A stretch of 59,201 bases of DNA. Origin: Deinococcus frigens DSM 12807 (GTDB lineage Bacteria; Deinococcota; Deinococci; Deinococcales; Deinococcaceae). The notes under the pieces were generated by a model. It was not told the DNA's origin. It ran no database searches and worked only from the letters and a program-made list of their open reading frames with translations. Below are positions 10,282 through 18,404 of this stretch, in pieces. Position 1 is the stretch's first letter; the number at the start of each line of letters is the position of its first letter. The stretch is from positions 1 through 59,201 of the forward strand of contig NZ_JNIW01000023.1 of NCBI RefSeq assembly GCF_000701425.1, read 5' to 3'. The translations under genes and the position numbers were made by a program.

Positions 10282-10963
10282 CATCACCCCTACCGGCCAC
10301 CACCGTCTGCACGCCCACAACGCGTTCGCCCACGCTGACCTGCGGGGTCAGTTCGGCGGGCAGGTGCAGGAGGACCAGGCCACCCTCGGCCAGGAAGGCG
10401 GCCTTGTGCCCGGCGCTGGCCCCGTCGCCCTGCTTGAGGTAAGAGGTGGCGTTCAGGCCCGCGCCAGGGGCCACCAGGGTCACGGTGAGCAGGCCCGCCT
10501 CGCCTGTGGTCACAAAGCTCAGGCGCTCATTTTCCAGCGTGCCGCGCCCGGACAGCAGATCGGCGGGCTGCCCGGCCAGCATGGACAGCGCCTCGCCGGG
10601 GCCGAGCAGCGCCACGTCGCTGCGGCTGCCGGTATGCTGCACGTCCGTCACCTGCCCGGCCTGTGGCTGGTACACGTAATGCACGTCCAGCGGGCCGACG
10701 AAGATGCCCATCAGCCAGCCGTCCGGCGCCGCCGTCTCGCTGCCCAGCAGGTCCCCGACTTTCAGGGCGGCATTCAGCGCGTCGCTCTGGACCCTGCCGC
10801 CCTGGGTGCGCCGCACAAAGCTGACCACGCCGTCGGCGGGGCTGACAACAGTGTCCGCTCCGGCGGACGGCACCCGCACGGGATCGCGGAAACGGTACAC
10901 GCTCCGCAGATACCACACGGCAGTTCCAGCGGCGATGGGAAGAAGCAGACGGCGCAGACGCAT
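10268..10963 (-). CDS. Phosphatidylserine decarboxylase-like protein lacking the usual GS cleavage motif
   Basis: The 231-residue protein starts with a membrane-proximal hydrophobic stretch ('LLLPIAAGTAVWYL'), then the PSD hallmark 'YRFRDPVRVP' near residues 23-32 and 'VVSPADGVVSFV' near 39-50. 'MGIFVGPLDVHYVYQPQAGQV' corresponds to the conserved 'SIFLSPFDVHVNR' block. Active PSDs end with LGST or GSS, where self-cleavage makes the pyruvoyl cofactor; here the end reads 'VSVGERVVGVQTVVAG', with no such Gly-Ser. It is therefore either inactive as a decarboxylase or a divergent branch with a different role. It starts from a leaderless-type TAGACT box. Confidence 0.7.
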   Translation of the reverse strand: MRLRRLLLPIAAGTAVWYLRSVYRFRDPVRVPSAGADTVVSPADGVVSFVRRTQGGRVQSDALNAALKVGDLLGSETAAPDGWLMGIFVGPLDVHYVYQPQAGQVTDVQHTGSRSDVALLGPGEALSMLAGQPADLLSGRGTLENERLSFVTTGEAGLLTVTLVAPGAGLNATSYLKQGDGASAGHKAAFLAEGGLVLLHLPAELTPQVSVGERVVGVQTVVAGRGDGLNV

Positions 10964-10969
10964 GGAGGC

Positions 10970-10975
10970 AGTCTA
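10970..10975 (-). promoter_or_regulatory. -10 box for the PSD-like gene
   Basis: TAGACT on the minus strand ends 6 nt before the ATG at 10963, consistent with a leaderless transcript. Confidence 0.5.
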
Positions 10976-11074
10976 ACGGCCCGGGAAGGAGCGGGGCTTC
11001 AGCGTTCGCTGGGAGTGGTGGCGCGGGCGAAATCCTGTTGTGGATTGGCCAGACCCGTTTAACGCCGCTGCTCC

Positions 11075-11084
11075 GCAACGTTGC
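11075..11084. promoter_or_regulatory. Palindromic operator candidate
   Basis: GCAACGTTGC is a perfect 10-bp palindrome with a central CG, the shape used by LacI-family repressors. It lies in the 275-nt divergent region between the PSD-like gene and the solute-binding protein gene. No LacI-type gene is in the window. Confidence 0.3.
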
Positions 11085-11226
11085 AAGTCCGCTCCTCCGG
11101 GGCACCTGCCATCAATGGGAGCGGGCCGCACAGCAGACTGAGGGTTTCGCCTTCCAGCGGACCGCCCCGACCAGACCCCTGATCTGGCCCGCCACCGGCC
11201 TTCAAACTGCCGTCAGGCCCAGCCGT

Positions 11227-11232
11227 TAGACT
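11227..11232 (+). promoter_or_regulatory. -10 box for the solute-binding protein gene
   Basis: TAGACT ends 6 nt before the GTG at 11239, the same layout as at 13375-13380. Confidence 0.5.
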
Positions 11233-11238
11233 GCGGGG

Positions 11239-12450
11239 GTGCGCCTCCCTGCTCCCCTGTCTGCCCTGCTGCTCTCCGCTCTGATGCTGCCCAGCGCCGC
11301 GAATGCTGCGCCGCTGCGCCTGGAGTTCTGGCATGCCATGACTGGCGTGCAGGACACCGTGAACGGTTACGCGGCGGCCTTTAACACCTCCCAGAGCGCC
11401 TACGAGATCGTGCCGGTGTCCCAGGGCAACTACCGCGAATTGCAGCCCAAACTGGAGGCCGCCATCAAAGCCGGAAGGCCCCCGGCGCTGGCCCAGGTGG
11501 AATTCACGCAGTTTCCGGCGCTGGCGGTGGGGGGGCAACTGCTGGACCTGAGCCGCGCGGTGGACGCTCTGCCCGGCAGCCTGACCGGCGACTTTTACCC
11601 GGCGGTCTGGAAGTCCGGGCAACTGAGCGGCAAGTTCTACGGCCTGCCGTGGAATGTCAGCGTACCGGTGCTGTTGTACAACGCCGGGTCGCTGAAGAAA
11701 GCTGGGGTCAAGGCCCCAACCACCTGGACCGAGCTGGAGGCCGCCGCCGCGAAACTGGCAGGCGGGTCCAGACGTCCGCTGGTGGCGGTGGCCGACGCCT
11801 GGACCTTCGAGGCCAACGTGCTGTCGCGCGGCGGGGCGCTGGTGGACGGCACAACACCCGCGCTGAACAGCCCGGACGCCGTGGAGGCCCTGACCCAACT
11901 GGCCCGCATGAGCGCCGCGAGGACCGCCCAGCCGCGCACCCTGAACGACGCTACCCGCGCCGCCTTCGATTTTGCGCGCGGGCAGAACGTGTTTGCTCTG
12001 GCCAGCGTCGCCAATTGGACCGACGCCCGCAGGCTGCCTTTTTTTGATCTGGGCATCGCGCCGTTTCCCTGCGAGCGGGCCGGGATCTGCACGGTGCCGC
12101 TGGGCGGGGCCACCCTGAGCGTGCCGCGCGGCAACAGTGCGGCGGCCCAGGCCGGGGCGCTGGCCTTCTGGCAATTTCTGAACGAACCGGCCCGGCTGGC
12201 CAACTGGGTGCAGACCACCGCCTACGCCCCATCCCGCCGCGCGGTGACGCCGCTGCTGGACGGCTGGTACGCCAAAAATCCACAACTGCGCGCCGCCCAC
12301 GCCCAACTGAACCGCGCCGTGCCGCGCCCCCCGGTTCCCGATTACGAGGGCTGGACGCGCCTGCTGGAAACCGCTATTGATCAGGCCACGAACGGCAGGC
12401 AGGGCGCAAGGGCCGCGCTGGACGAGGCGCAGCGGCAGGCGCTGAAGTAA
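11239..12450 (+). CDS. ABC transporter solute-binding protein, sugar / glycerol-3-phosphate type (UgpB-like)
   Basis: The 403-residue protein has a Sec signal peptide ending in 'ANAAPL' and then the family 1 pattern 'LEFWHAMTG...VNGYAAAFNTSQSAYEIVPV', as in UgpB and other sugar or glycerophosphodiester binders. The mid part ('GLPWNVSVPVLLYNAGSLKKAG') and 'FPFLDLGIAPFP'-like region near 265-275 also fit. It would catch a carbohydrate or glycerol-3-phosphate outside the membrane. No permease or ATPase genes lie beside it, so it must share a transporter encoded elsewhere. The GTG start is supported by the TAGACT box 6 nt upstream. Its substrate is a guess. Confidence 0.85.
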   Translation: MRLPAPLSALLLSALMLPSAANAAPLRLEFWHAMTGVQDTVNGYAAAFNTSQSAYEIVPVSQGNYRELQPKLEAAIKAGRPPALAQVEFTQFPALAVGGQLLDLSRAVDALPGSLTGDFYPAVWKSGQLSGKFYGLPWNVSVPVLLYNAGSLKKAGVKAPTTWTELEAAAAKLAGGSRRPLVAVADAWTFEANVLSRGGALVDGTTPALNSPDAVEALTQLARMSAARTAQPRTLNDATRAAFDFARGQNVFALASVANWTDARRLPFFDLGIAPFPCERAGICTVPLGGATLSVPRGNSAAAQAGALAFWQFLNEPARLANWVQTTAYAPSRRAVTPLLDGWYAKNPQLRAAHAQLNRAVPRPPVPDYEGWTRLLETAIDQATNGRQGARAALDEAQRQALK

Positions 12451-12486
12451 AGCGGTGCCCTCCCGCTACCCCTCCCGCTGCCCCCC

Positions 12487-12516
12487 TCCCGCTACACTGT
12501 GTCCCGCTACACTGTG
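12487..12516 (+). repeat. 15-bp tandem duplication carrying a -10 box
   Basis: TCCCGCTACACTGTG occurs twice in tandem. Each copy has a TACACT box; the second (12508-12513) ends 8 nt before the ATG at 12522 and probably acts as the promoter. Shorter degenerate CTCCCGCT copies precede it. Confidence 0.55.
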
Positions 12517-12521
12517 CCCCG

Positions 12522-12965
12522 ATGAGCGCCCTGTATCTCGTGCTGACCCTGGCCTTTGCCGGGGCCTTGCTGGCGCTGCTAGCCCGTCCGGTGGCCCGCG
12601 CGGGCGTGGTGTGGGGCCTGGCGGCGCTGCTGCCGCTGCTGGCGGCCATGACCGGCGCGCTAGACGTGCAGGCGCGGGCAGCGCGGACGCTGGCGGCGTA
12701 CCCGCCCCGCCCGGTCACGCTGACCATCTCGGACGGGGTTTTTAAACGGGTGGTGGTGCTGGACTTCATGGACGCCGCCTGCGTGGAGCGCGCCGTGCGC
12801 CTGCGCTCAAAGGCGATCCTGACCACGCCCGGCGGCCCGCTGCGGCTGGGCACAGGGAGCCGGCTGGAGGGCACCATGCCCCCCCAGCCGGTGGTGGACG
12901 CCCTGACCCTGCGCGGCGAGCTGAATTGCCCGCACCTGAAAGCGGTGCAGGAAAAGACGAAGTAG
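12522..12965 (+). CDS. Small membrane-anchored protein of unknown function
   Basis: The 147-residue product has two N-terminal hydrophobic segments ('LYLVLTLAFAGALLALLA' and 'GVVWGLAALLPLLAAMTGAL') followed by an extracytoplasmic-looking domain of about 95 residues. That domain has two cysteines, in 'DAACVERAV' and 'ELNCPHLKA', which could pair. No family is recognised. There is no Shine-Dalgarno; the TACACT box 8 nt upstream suggests a leaderless start. It stands between an orphan solute-binding protein gene and the small zinc-finger gene. Confidence 0.6.
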   Translation: MSALYLVLTLAFAGALLALLARPVARAGVVWGLAALLPLLAAMTGALDVQARAARTLAAYPPRPVTLTISDGVFKRVVVLDFMDAACVERAVRLRSKAILTTPGGPLRLGTGSRLEGTMPPQPVVDALTLRGELNCPHLKAVQEKTK

Positions 12966-12982
12966 CCCTCCGCCGTCTCCCC

Positions 12983-12988
12983 TATGCT
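12983..12988 (+). promoter_or_regulatory. -10 box that decides the start at 12996
   Basis: TATGCT ends 7 nt before the ATG at 12996. It overlaps the alternative ATG at 12984, which therefore is unlikely to be used. Confidence 0.45.
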
Positions 12989-12995
12989 GTTCGGT

Positions 12996-13322
12996 ATGGC
13001 CCGCAAGACACCCGAACCGAGCTGGTATGCCCCGCCCAAGACTGCCGATCCCTGCGTGCTGTGCGGGCGCGAGGCCCCCAACATGACCGATCACCATCTG
13101 CTCCCCAAATCGCAGGGGCGGCGGCAGGGCGTTAAGCCCGGCGACATTCCCACCGTGCGGATGTGCGCGGCCTGCCAGGGGTATCTGCAAAAAACCTTCA
13201 GCAACTCGGAGCTGGCAGGCGAGCTGAACACCGTGGAGGCCATGCTGGAACGCGAGGAAATCCAGCGGTTTGTCGCCTGGGTCCGCAAGCAGCCGCTGAC
13301 CAAGGGCGTGCGGGTCCACTGA
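12996..13322 (+). CDS. HNH-like zinc protein
   Basis: About 108 residues with two CxxC pairs, 'PCVLCGRE' and 'MCAACQGY', flanking 'MTDHHLLPKSQG'. This treble-clef arrangement is that of HNH endonuclease-like proteins, in which the paired cysteines hold zinc and 'DHHLxPK' supplies the catalytic His. The C-terminal half is helical ('ELNTVEAMLEREEIQRFVAWV'). The conserved Asn/His at the end of a full HNH motif is not obvious, so nuclease activity is uncertain. I prefer the ATG at 12996 because of the TATGCT box 7 nt upstream. It is monocistronic. Confidence 0.65.
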   Translation: MARKTPEPSWYAPPKTADPCVLCGREAPNMTDHHLLPKSQGRRQGVKPGDIPTVRMCAACQGYLQKTFSNSELAGELNTVEAMLEREEIQRFVAWVRKQPLTKGVRVH

Positions 13323-13374
13323 ACTCTAAAGGGCACGGTCCGCCGGACGCCCCCGAAGCGCAGGCCTCAGCCCG

Positions 13375-13380
13375 TAGACT
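13375..13380 (+). promoter_or_regulatory. -10 box for the App1-like gene
   Basis: TAGACT ends 6 nt before the GTG at 13387, with no Shine-Dalgarno. Confidence 0.5.
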
Positions 13381-13386
13381 GCCGGG

Positions 13387-14481
13387 GTGAATCCCGTCAA
13401 GACGGCCTTCAAACTGGCGCTGCCCGTGCTGGAGCGTGCGGTCCTGGCTGCGGACCGGGCCATCAGCGGCTACGCTCAGCCGCGCCGCTTGCGGGGCAAA
13501 CTGCTCTTGCAACCTTACGTGGGCTGGGGCACCCCGCACAGCGTGGAGCTGACGGGCCGTGTGCTGCTGCCGCGCACGATGTCGCCGCCCGCCACCGGGG
13601 ACCGCCGCTGGCGCAACTTCGTGAACATCATGCGCCGCCTGTTTTCGCGTGAGGTGGGCGGGGTCAGGGTGAGCGGTGTGCTGGACGGCATCAGCGTCAG
13701 CGCGATCAGCGACGGGGACGGCTATTTCACCCTGACCTTCGCCCCCAGCGCCCCGCTCCCCGGCGGCTGGCACGAGGCCGCGCTGAGCATCGAGGGCAAG
13801 GGGGGGCAGACCCGCGCCCGCGTGCAGGTCATCGGTGAGGCCCATTTTGGCGTGATCAGCGATCTGGACGACACCGTGATCCAGTCGGACGTGACCAGTC
13901 TGCCGCGCATGCTGGCCACTGCCCTGACCGGCAACGCCCGCACCCGCTCGCCGTTTCCCGGTGTGGGGGCGCTGTACCGCGCCCTGACCCGCGAGGGCGA
14001 GGCCCGCAACCCGATCTTTTACGTGTCCAGCAGTCCCTGGAATTTCTTCGATCTGCTGTGGCAGTTTCTGGACTACCGCCGCATTCCGCTGGGGCCGATG
14101 TTTCTGCGGAGCTGGGGCGCGGGCCTGCTGGCTGAACACGGCGGCCACAAACACGGCGTCATCGACCGCCTGTTCGAGCGCTTTCCCGATCTGAAGTTCG
14201 TGCTGATCGGCGACAGCGGCGAGCAGGACGCCCTGATCTATTCCGAGGTGGTCCGTAAATACGCGGGCCGCGTGCTGGCCGTGTACATCCGCGACCTGAC
14301 CGGTGCATTCCGCGATGAGGCGGTACTGAAGCTGCGCGGCGAGCTGGCCCGCGCGGGCGTCGATCTGGTCTTGGCCGCCGACAGCCTGAACGCCGCCGGA
14401 CACGCGATGGCGATGGGCCTGATCACACCGGGCGAGTACCGGGGCGTGCTGGTCAGCGTGACTGGCCCCACCGAGCGCTGA
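13387..14481 (+). CDS. App1-family (DUF2183) phosphatidate phosphatase-like protein
   Basis: The 364-residue protein has an N-terminal beta-rich part (to about 150) and a C-terminal HAD-type catalytic domain with '[12 protein letters not shown]' (the DxDxT motif, near 157-168), '[19 protein letters not shown]' and '[16 protein letters not shown]'. In yeast App1 this domain dephosphorylates phosphatidate (family knowledge). No signal peptide is seen. GTG start with TAGACT box; 364 residues is typical for bacterial DUF2183 proteins. It could act in lipid turnover, but substrate is not shown by sequence. Its stop codon lies in a 15-bp tandem repeat array. Confidence 0.85.
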   Translation: MNPVKTAFKLALPVLERAVLAADRAISGYAQPRRLRGKLLLQPYVGWGTPHSVELTGRVLLPRTMSPPATGDRRWRNFVNIMRRLFSREVGGVRVSGVLDGISVSAISDGDGYFTLTFAPSAPLPGGWHEAALSIEGKGGQTRARVQVIGEAHFGVISDLDDTVIQSDVTSLPRMLATALTGNARTRSPFPGVGALYRALTREGEARNPIFYVSSSPWNFFDLLWQFLDYRRIPLGPMFLRSWGAGLLAEHGGHKHGVIDRLFERFPDLKFVLIGDSGEQDALIYSEVVRKYAGRVLAVYIRDLTGAFRDEAVLKLRGELARAGVDLVLAADSLNAAGHAMAMGLITPGEYRGVLVSVTGPTER

Positions 14482-14546
14482 GTCACCCAGCGCCGAGTCA
14501 CTGAGCGCCGAGTCACTGAGCGCCCAGTCACCGAGCGCCCAGTCAA
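14472..14546. repeat. Five 15-bp tandem repeats over the App1-like stop codon
   Basis: Five consecutive copies of a 15-bp unit close to TGAGCGCCGAGTCAC; the units differ at only one to three positions. The first copy contains the TGA stop of the upstream gene and the last runs into the terminator A-tract. Confidence 0.8.
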
Positions 14547-14577
14547 AAAAGCCCCTCTCCGACTGTCGGAGAGGGGG
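14545..14577 (-). terminator. Rho-independent terminator
   Basis: CCCCTCTCCGAC and GTCGGAGAGGGG form a perfect inverted repeat around one central base. On the minus strand it is followed by six T residues, so it ends the gene at 14596-14988; as a hairpin it may also stop plus-strand transcripts. Confidence 0.85.
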
Positions 14578-14595
14578 AGCGCAGTGACGCCCGGT

Positions 14596-14988
14596 TCAGG
14601 CGCTGTCTTCGGCCTTTTGCTGGTGGTACTCGCTGATGTGGTCGTAGACGTGCTGCGGGAAATCCAGATCGCGGTAGACGTTGCCCTCGTTGGGGTCCTG
14701 GGTGTCGGGCATGATCGGAAAGTCCTGCTTTGCCTGGTACTCCATGATCTTGGCGCGGCCCGGCGGGCTGTAGTCGCGCTCCTGCACCTGTTGCACCAGT
14801 CCGCGCGCGTCTTCCTCGGCAAAATCCTTGTCCTGCGCGAGCTGGGCGGTCAGTTCGTCGTCGCTCAGAAAGTGGCGGGCCACGATGGCGTACACCAGCC
14901 GTCCGTAGTGGCCGATGTCCTTGCCGTCGTTCAGCGCCTGCGTCAGGTGGGCCATCATATGGTTGTTCTCCAGATCTTTTACACTCAT
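14596..14988 (-). CDS. Conserved-looking acidic protein of unknown function
   Basis: The 130-residue product is helical in its first half ('HMMAHLTQALNDGKDIGHYG' and 'LVYAIVARHFLSDDELTAQL') and ends in a polar tail with 'DPNEGNVYRDLDFPQHVYDH'. No membrane segment, cysteine or known motif is seen, and I do not recognise the family. The start follows GAGG with 5 nt spacing, and a strong terminator follows the stop, so it is a single-gene transcript with well-defined signals. Those signals argue it is a real, well-expressed gene. A helical Deinococcus-restricted protein is my best description. Confidence 0.7.
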   Translation of the reverse strand: MSVKDLENNHMMAHLTQALNDGKDIGHYGRLVYAIVARHFLSDDELTAQLAQDKDFAEEDARGLVQQVQERDYSPPGRAKIMEYQAKQDFPIMPDTQDPNEGNVYRDLDFPQHVYDHISEYHQQKAEDSA

Positions 14989-15084
14989 AATTACCTCGCT
15001 GGATTTAGGCTAAGGCGTAAAGGATCGGGAAGCATGACAGCCGACTTAGCGGGTCTTCACGCAAGCGCCGGGGCCGCCAGCCGT

Positions 15085-15090
15085 TACCCT
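15085..15090 (+). promoter_or_regulatory. -10 box for the acyl-CoA dehydrogenase gene
   Basis: TACCCT ends 7 nt before the GTG at 15098; no ribosome site is present. Confidence 0.4.
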
Positions 15091-15097
15091 GGGCGGC

Positions 15098-16249
15098 GTG
15101 ACCTCCTTTCCCCCGCCCTCTGAACTGACCCCCGCACAGGCCGAGGTAGTGGAGCGCACCGCCGCCGCCATCCGCCAGCACGCCGCCGAATGCGAGGCGG
15201 CGCAGGACGTGACGCCGGGAGCCGCCGCCGCACTGTCGGGCAGTGGCTGCACCCGTCTGGCCGTTCCCGAAGACCGGGGAGGGCTGGGGGCCAACCTGTC
15301 CCAGTTTGCGCGGGCGCAACTGGCGCTGGGCGCGGCGGACGCCAGCCTGGCCCTGATCCTAGCGATGCACGGGCAGGTGACGGGCGCGGCGTTTCAGGGA
15401 CGGACCCTGCCGGAGCCGCTGCTGCAAGCGGTGGCCGAAGCCGGGGAGCGCGGTGAACTCCTGAATGCCCTGGCCAGCGAACCCGAACTGGGCAGCCCCT
15501 CGCGCGGCGGTCTGCCGCAGACCCGCGCCGCGCCGGAGGGAACGGGCTTCGAGGGCGGCGGCTGGCGCATCACGGGCCGCAAGACGTGGTCCACCGGGGT
15601 GCGGGCGCTGCGCTGGGCGCTGGTGACCGCCGCCACGCCGGAAGGGCAGGTGGGCCGCTACTGGGTGGACCTGCACGGCCCCGGCGTCCGTATTGAGGAA
15701 ACATGGCAGGGGGCGCTGGCCCTGCGCGGCAGCGGCAGCCATGACGTGGTGTTCAGCGGCGCGCCCTCTGGCCTGCACGCGCCGCCCGCTCCGGGCCAGC
15801 CCGCCAGCAGCGCGTGGTTCTGGACCGCCATTGCCGCCAGCTATCTGGGCGTGGGGTTTGCCGCGCTGGACGCCATCAGCGCCTACGCCCGGGTGCGCGT
15901 GCCCACCGCCCTGGGCGCGCCAATTGCTACCCTGCCGCGCCTTCAGGAGAACGTGGGCCGGACGGCAGCCACCCTGCACGCCGCGCGGGCGCTGCTGCTG
16001 GAATCGGCAGCCCGCTGGGACGCCGATCCCAGCGCCGCCGCTGTGCCCGGCATCGGCGCGGCCAAGGCCCACGCGACGGGGGCGGCGGTGTTCGCCACCG
16101 ATCTGGCCTCGCGCACGGCGGGCGGCGCGGCCCTGAGCGCCGCCCTGCCACTGGAAAAACTGCTGCGAGACGCCCGCGCGGGCCTGACGCATCCGCCCAC
16201 CGACGATACCGCGTACACGGCGCTGGGACGGCAATTGCTGGGGGAATGA
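15098..16249 (+). CDS. Acyl-CoA dehydrogenase family flavoprotein
   Basis: The 383-residue protein follows the acyl-CoA dehydrogenase plan: an N-terminal helical domain ending in 'GCTRLAVPEDRGGLGANLSQF', a middle beta domain with 'WRITGRKTWSTGVRALRWALV' (cf. 'GxKxWITNG'), and a C-terminal helical bundle. The middle domain is short and the usual catalytic Glu near the C-terminus is not obvious, which is the pattern of the DszC/HpaB-like monooxygenase or 'putative acyl-CoA dehydrogenase' branch. FAD binding is likely; the substrate is unknown. It is monocistronic. Confidence 0.8.
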   Translation: MTSFPPPSELTPAQAEVVERTAAAIRQHAAECEAAQDVTPGAAAALSGSGCTRLAVPEDRGGLGANLSQFARAQLALGAADASLALILAMHGQVTGAAFQGRTLPEPLLQAVAEAGERGELLNALASEPELGSPSRGGLPQTRAAPEGTGFEGGGWRITGRKTWSTGVRALRWALVTAATPEGQVGRYWVDLHGPGVRIEETWQGALALRGSGSHDVVFSGAPSGLHAPPAPGQPASSAWFWTAIAASYLGVGFAALDAISAYARVRVPTALGAPIATLPRLQENVGRTAATLHAARALLLESAARWDADPSAAAVPGIGAAKAHATGAAVFATDLASRTAGGAALSAALPLEKLLRDARAGLTHPPTDDTAYTALGRQLLGE

Positions 16250-16360
16250 TCGGTGGAGGTCTTTGACCCCTCTTCACCCGTGGCAGAGGGAAGCCGCGCA
16301 GGCGGCGAGGTGAGGAGGCCACCGGGCAGGCCGGAGCATCCATTCCCCTCCCCAGGTCTC

Positions 16361-16397
16361 AGCTCAGCAGCCCTCAGCTCAGCAGCCCTCAGCTCAA
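16361..16397. repeat. 15-bp tandem repeat over the holB stop codon
   Basis: AGCTCAGCAGCCCTC is repeated about two and a half times. The holB TGA (16391-16389) lies in the second-third unit boundary. Confidence 0.6.
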
Positions 16398-17312
16398 TCC
16401 GAACGCCTCACGCACGTTCAGGGCGAAGACCTGAAAGCTGAGGCTGGGGCTGGCGTACGCCTCCAGCGCGCTTTGCAAGGCGTCCAGGGCGCTGTCGGCG
16501 CGGGCGCGTTCGTGGGCGGGGCGAGTGCGCCAGGTAAAGCGCAGCGCCTCCGGGTGCCAGGCGGGATCAAAGCGTTTTTCCAGTCGCTCGGCGGCCTCCA
16601 GCGCGCTCAGCATGCCCACCCCCAGCGAGTTGTCCAGTTCGCGGGCGTCCTCCAGCGCGCCGCGTATGCCGTCCAGATCGGCCAGCACGCCCGCGCGTCC
16701 GGCGGCGAAGGCGACCAGCTCGGCGTCGGCCTGCTGCCCGGCACGAATCAATGCCGACTCGATGGTGTGATCGGCCAGCGGGGCTACCCCCAGGCGCGAG
16801 CTGCGGCTGACGATGGTGGGCAGCACCGAGCGCCGGTCCTCGGCCAGGAATAAAAAGAGCGCGCGGTGCGGGGGTTCCTCGACCAGTTTCAGCAGGGCAT
16901 TGGCGGCCTCCGGCCCCAGATACTCCGCGCCGTTCACAATCACCACGCGGCGGGCAAAGCTGGGGCGGACCTCCAGAAACTCGTAGATGTGCGTCTCGTA
17001 TTCGCGCCCCCTGTCGCGCCCCTCCAGCACCGCGCCGATGGGAATCAGCTTGCGCCGCGCCGCCTTGCCGGTGGCGGTGGTGGCGCGCGGCTCGACCAGC
17101 AGCACGTCCGGGTGCGCCCCCGCCGCCAGCGCCAGGCATGAGCGGCAGATTCCGCACGCCGCACCGTCCATGCCGCGCGCCCCCTGGCAGTTCTGCGCCG
17201 CCGCGATGGCCTGCGCCACCGCCAGCTTGCCCACCCGCGCCGGGCCGGTTAGCAGCAGCGCGTTCCCCGTAAAGGCGTCGGCCTGCTCGATCAGGGGAGC
17301 GTGCAGGGTCAC
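16389..17312 (-). CDS. holB: DNA polymerase III delta' subunit (clamp loader)
   Basis: The 307-residue protein is an AAA+ clamp-loader subunit. '[17 protein letters not shown]' near residues 20-36 is a P-loop, and '[18 protein letters not shown]' near 43-60 is the zinc module typical of delta' and tau/gamma. '[20 protein letters not shown]' with '[12 protein letters not shown]' and '[11 protein letters not shown]' gives the sensor 1 and SRC-like region. It works in the cytosol with delta and tau/gamma to load the sliding clamp. The C-terminal domain is slightly short. No ribosome site is clear at the ATG. The next gene upstream is a metallophosphoesterase 145 nt away. Confidence 0.88.
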   Translation of the reverse strand: MTLHAPLIEQADAFTGNALLLTGPARVGKLAVAQAIAAAQNCQGARGMDGAACGICRSCLALAAGAHPDVLLVEPRATTATGKAARRKLIPIGAVLEGRDRGREYETHIYEFLEVRPSFARRVVIVNGAEYLGPEAANALLKLVEEPPHRALFLFLAEDRRSVLPTIVSRSSRLGVAPLADHTIESALIRAGQQADAELVAFAAGRAGVLADLDGIRGALEDARELDNSLGVGMLSALEAAERLEKRFDPAWHPEALRFTWRTRPAHERARADSALDALQSALEAYASPSLSFQVFALNVREAFGLS

Positions 17313-17457
17313 GCCGGGGTGCGGGGTGCGGGATGTTGGGTGCGGGACACGCTGGAGACGGAGTGGGGCGGGTCAACTCTCCAGATGCAGGTGGTTGCAA
17401 GGCTCTGGCGACGGCCAACGCTCTGATCCACAGCCCATAATCTGCGGCCCACAACCC

Positions 17458-18210
17458 TCATTTCCCCACCGCCAGCCGCGCCGCCAGCACCTGCGGCAAC
17501 CCGGCCTCCAGCGACGCCTCCTGGGCACGGGGAACGTCGTAGGCCACGCGGAACACCTCGAAGGAGGAGCGGGCCGTGTCGTAGAGGGCGTAACTGGCCC
17601 TGGGATTGCCGTCGCGCGGCTGGCCCACGCTGCCGGGATTCAGGATCACGCGGGTGGTGGGCGGAACCATGTAGCTGCCGCCGTCATGGAACAGTTGGCC
17701 CTTGATCCACTCGCCGGTGGGGGCGTTCAGGGTGGCGTACACGGCGGGAACGTGGGTGTGGCCCACGAAGCCCAATCGGCCCTGCCACTGCCCAAAGACC
17801 TCGCGCGCCGCCGCCACCGAATCGGTGTAGTCGTCCAGGCTGACCGGGGTGCCGTGGCGGTAGCGCGCGCCCACGTCCGGGTCGTCAATGCCGTCGCGCC
17901 AGGTGCGGACCCAGGCGATATCGCGCTCCGAGAGGCGCTCGAGCTGCCAGCGCAGGGCCAGCGACACCACGCTGTCACGGGTGGCCCGCTTGCCGTCCAC
18001 ATATTCCAGCAGCATCTGATCGTGGTTGCCCATGACGCACACAGCGTCCAGCTCGCGCAGGGTGTCCAGCACCTCACGCGGATTGGGACCGTAGCCCAGC
18101 GCGTCGCCCAGATGGACCACTCCATCGTAACGGCGTGAGGACACGTCCTTCAGCACCGCCTCAAGTGCGGTGTTGTTGGCGTGGATGTCGGAGAGCAACA
18201 GCAACCGCAC
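17458..18210 (-). CDS. Calcineurin-type metallophosphoesterase
   Basis: About 250 residues with the metal-binding blocks '[18 protein letters not shown]' (D-x-H), '[14 protein letters not shown]' (GD), '[15 protein letters not shown]' (GNHD) and '[12 protein letters not shown]' (GHTH), plus '[20 protein letters not shown]'. This is the YfcE/MJ0936-like branch of small phosphodiesterases; '[15 protein letters not shown]' is especially typical. The physiological substrate is not known. I prefer the GTG at 18210, which gives '[12 protein letters not shown]', because a TATCAT box lies 7 nt upstream and overlaps the alternative ATG at 18219. Confidence 0.88.
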   Translation of the reverse strand: MRLLLLSDIHANNTALEAVLKDVSSRRYDGVVHLGDALGYGPNPREVLDTLRELDAVCVMGNHDQMLLEYVDGKRATRDSVVSLALRWQLERLSERDIAWVRTWRDGIDDPDVGARYRHGTPVSLDDYTDSVAAAREVFGQWQGRLGFVGHTHVPAVYATLNAPTGEWIKGQLFHDGGSYMVPPTTRVILNPGSVGQPRDGNPRASYALYDTARSSFEVFRVAYDVPRAQEASLEAGLPQVLAARLAVGK

Positions 18211-18217
18211 GTCCCGC

Positions 18218-18223
18218 ATGATA
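18218..18223 (-). promoter_or_regulatory. -10 box for the metallophosphoesterase gene
   Basis: TATCAT on the minus strand ends 7 nt before GTG 18210. It overlaps the ATG at 18219 and so disfavours that start. Confidence 0.45.
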
Positions 18224-18404
18224 GCGCCTGGGTTTGAGGCGCGTCCCCTGCGGGCCGGTGGGTGAACCCGCTCCAGGAAACTCTTTTAGCAACTCGGGGG
18301 TGGAGAGGCGCGGCTCCGCTGGCGGTCCGTCCCAGCCCTGTCCCGGAGAAAAAGAGACCGAACGTCCCTCTGGCCGTGCCTGCTCCAGGTCCAGAAACCG
18401 AAGC

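Noticed and set aside
14472..14546. CRISPR array
   Set aside because: The units are 15 bp, directly abutting and have no spacers; there are no cas genes. The same holds for 50521-50576.
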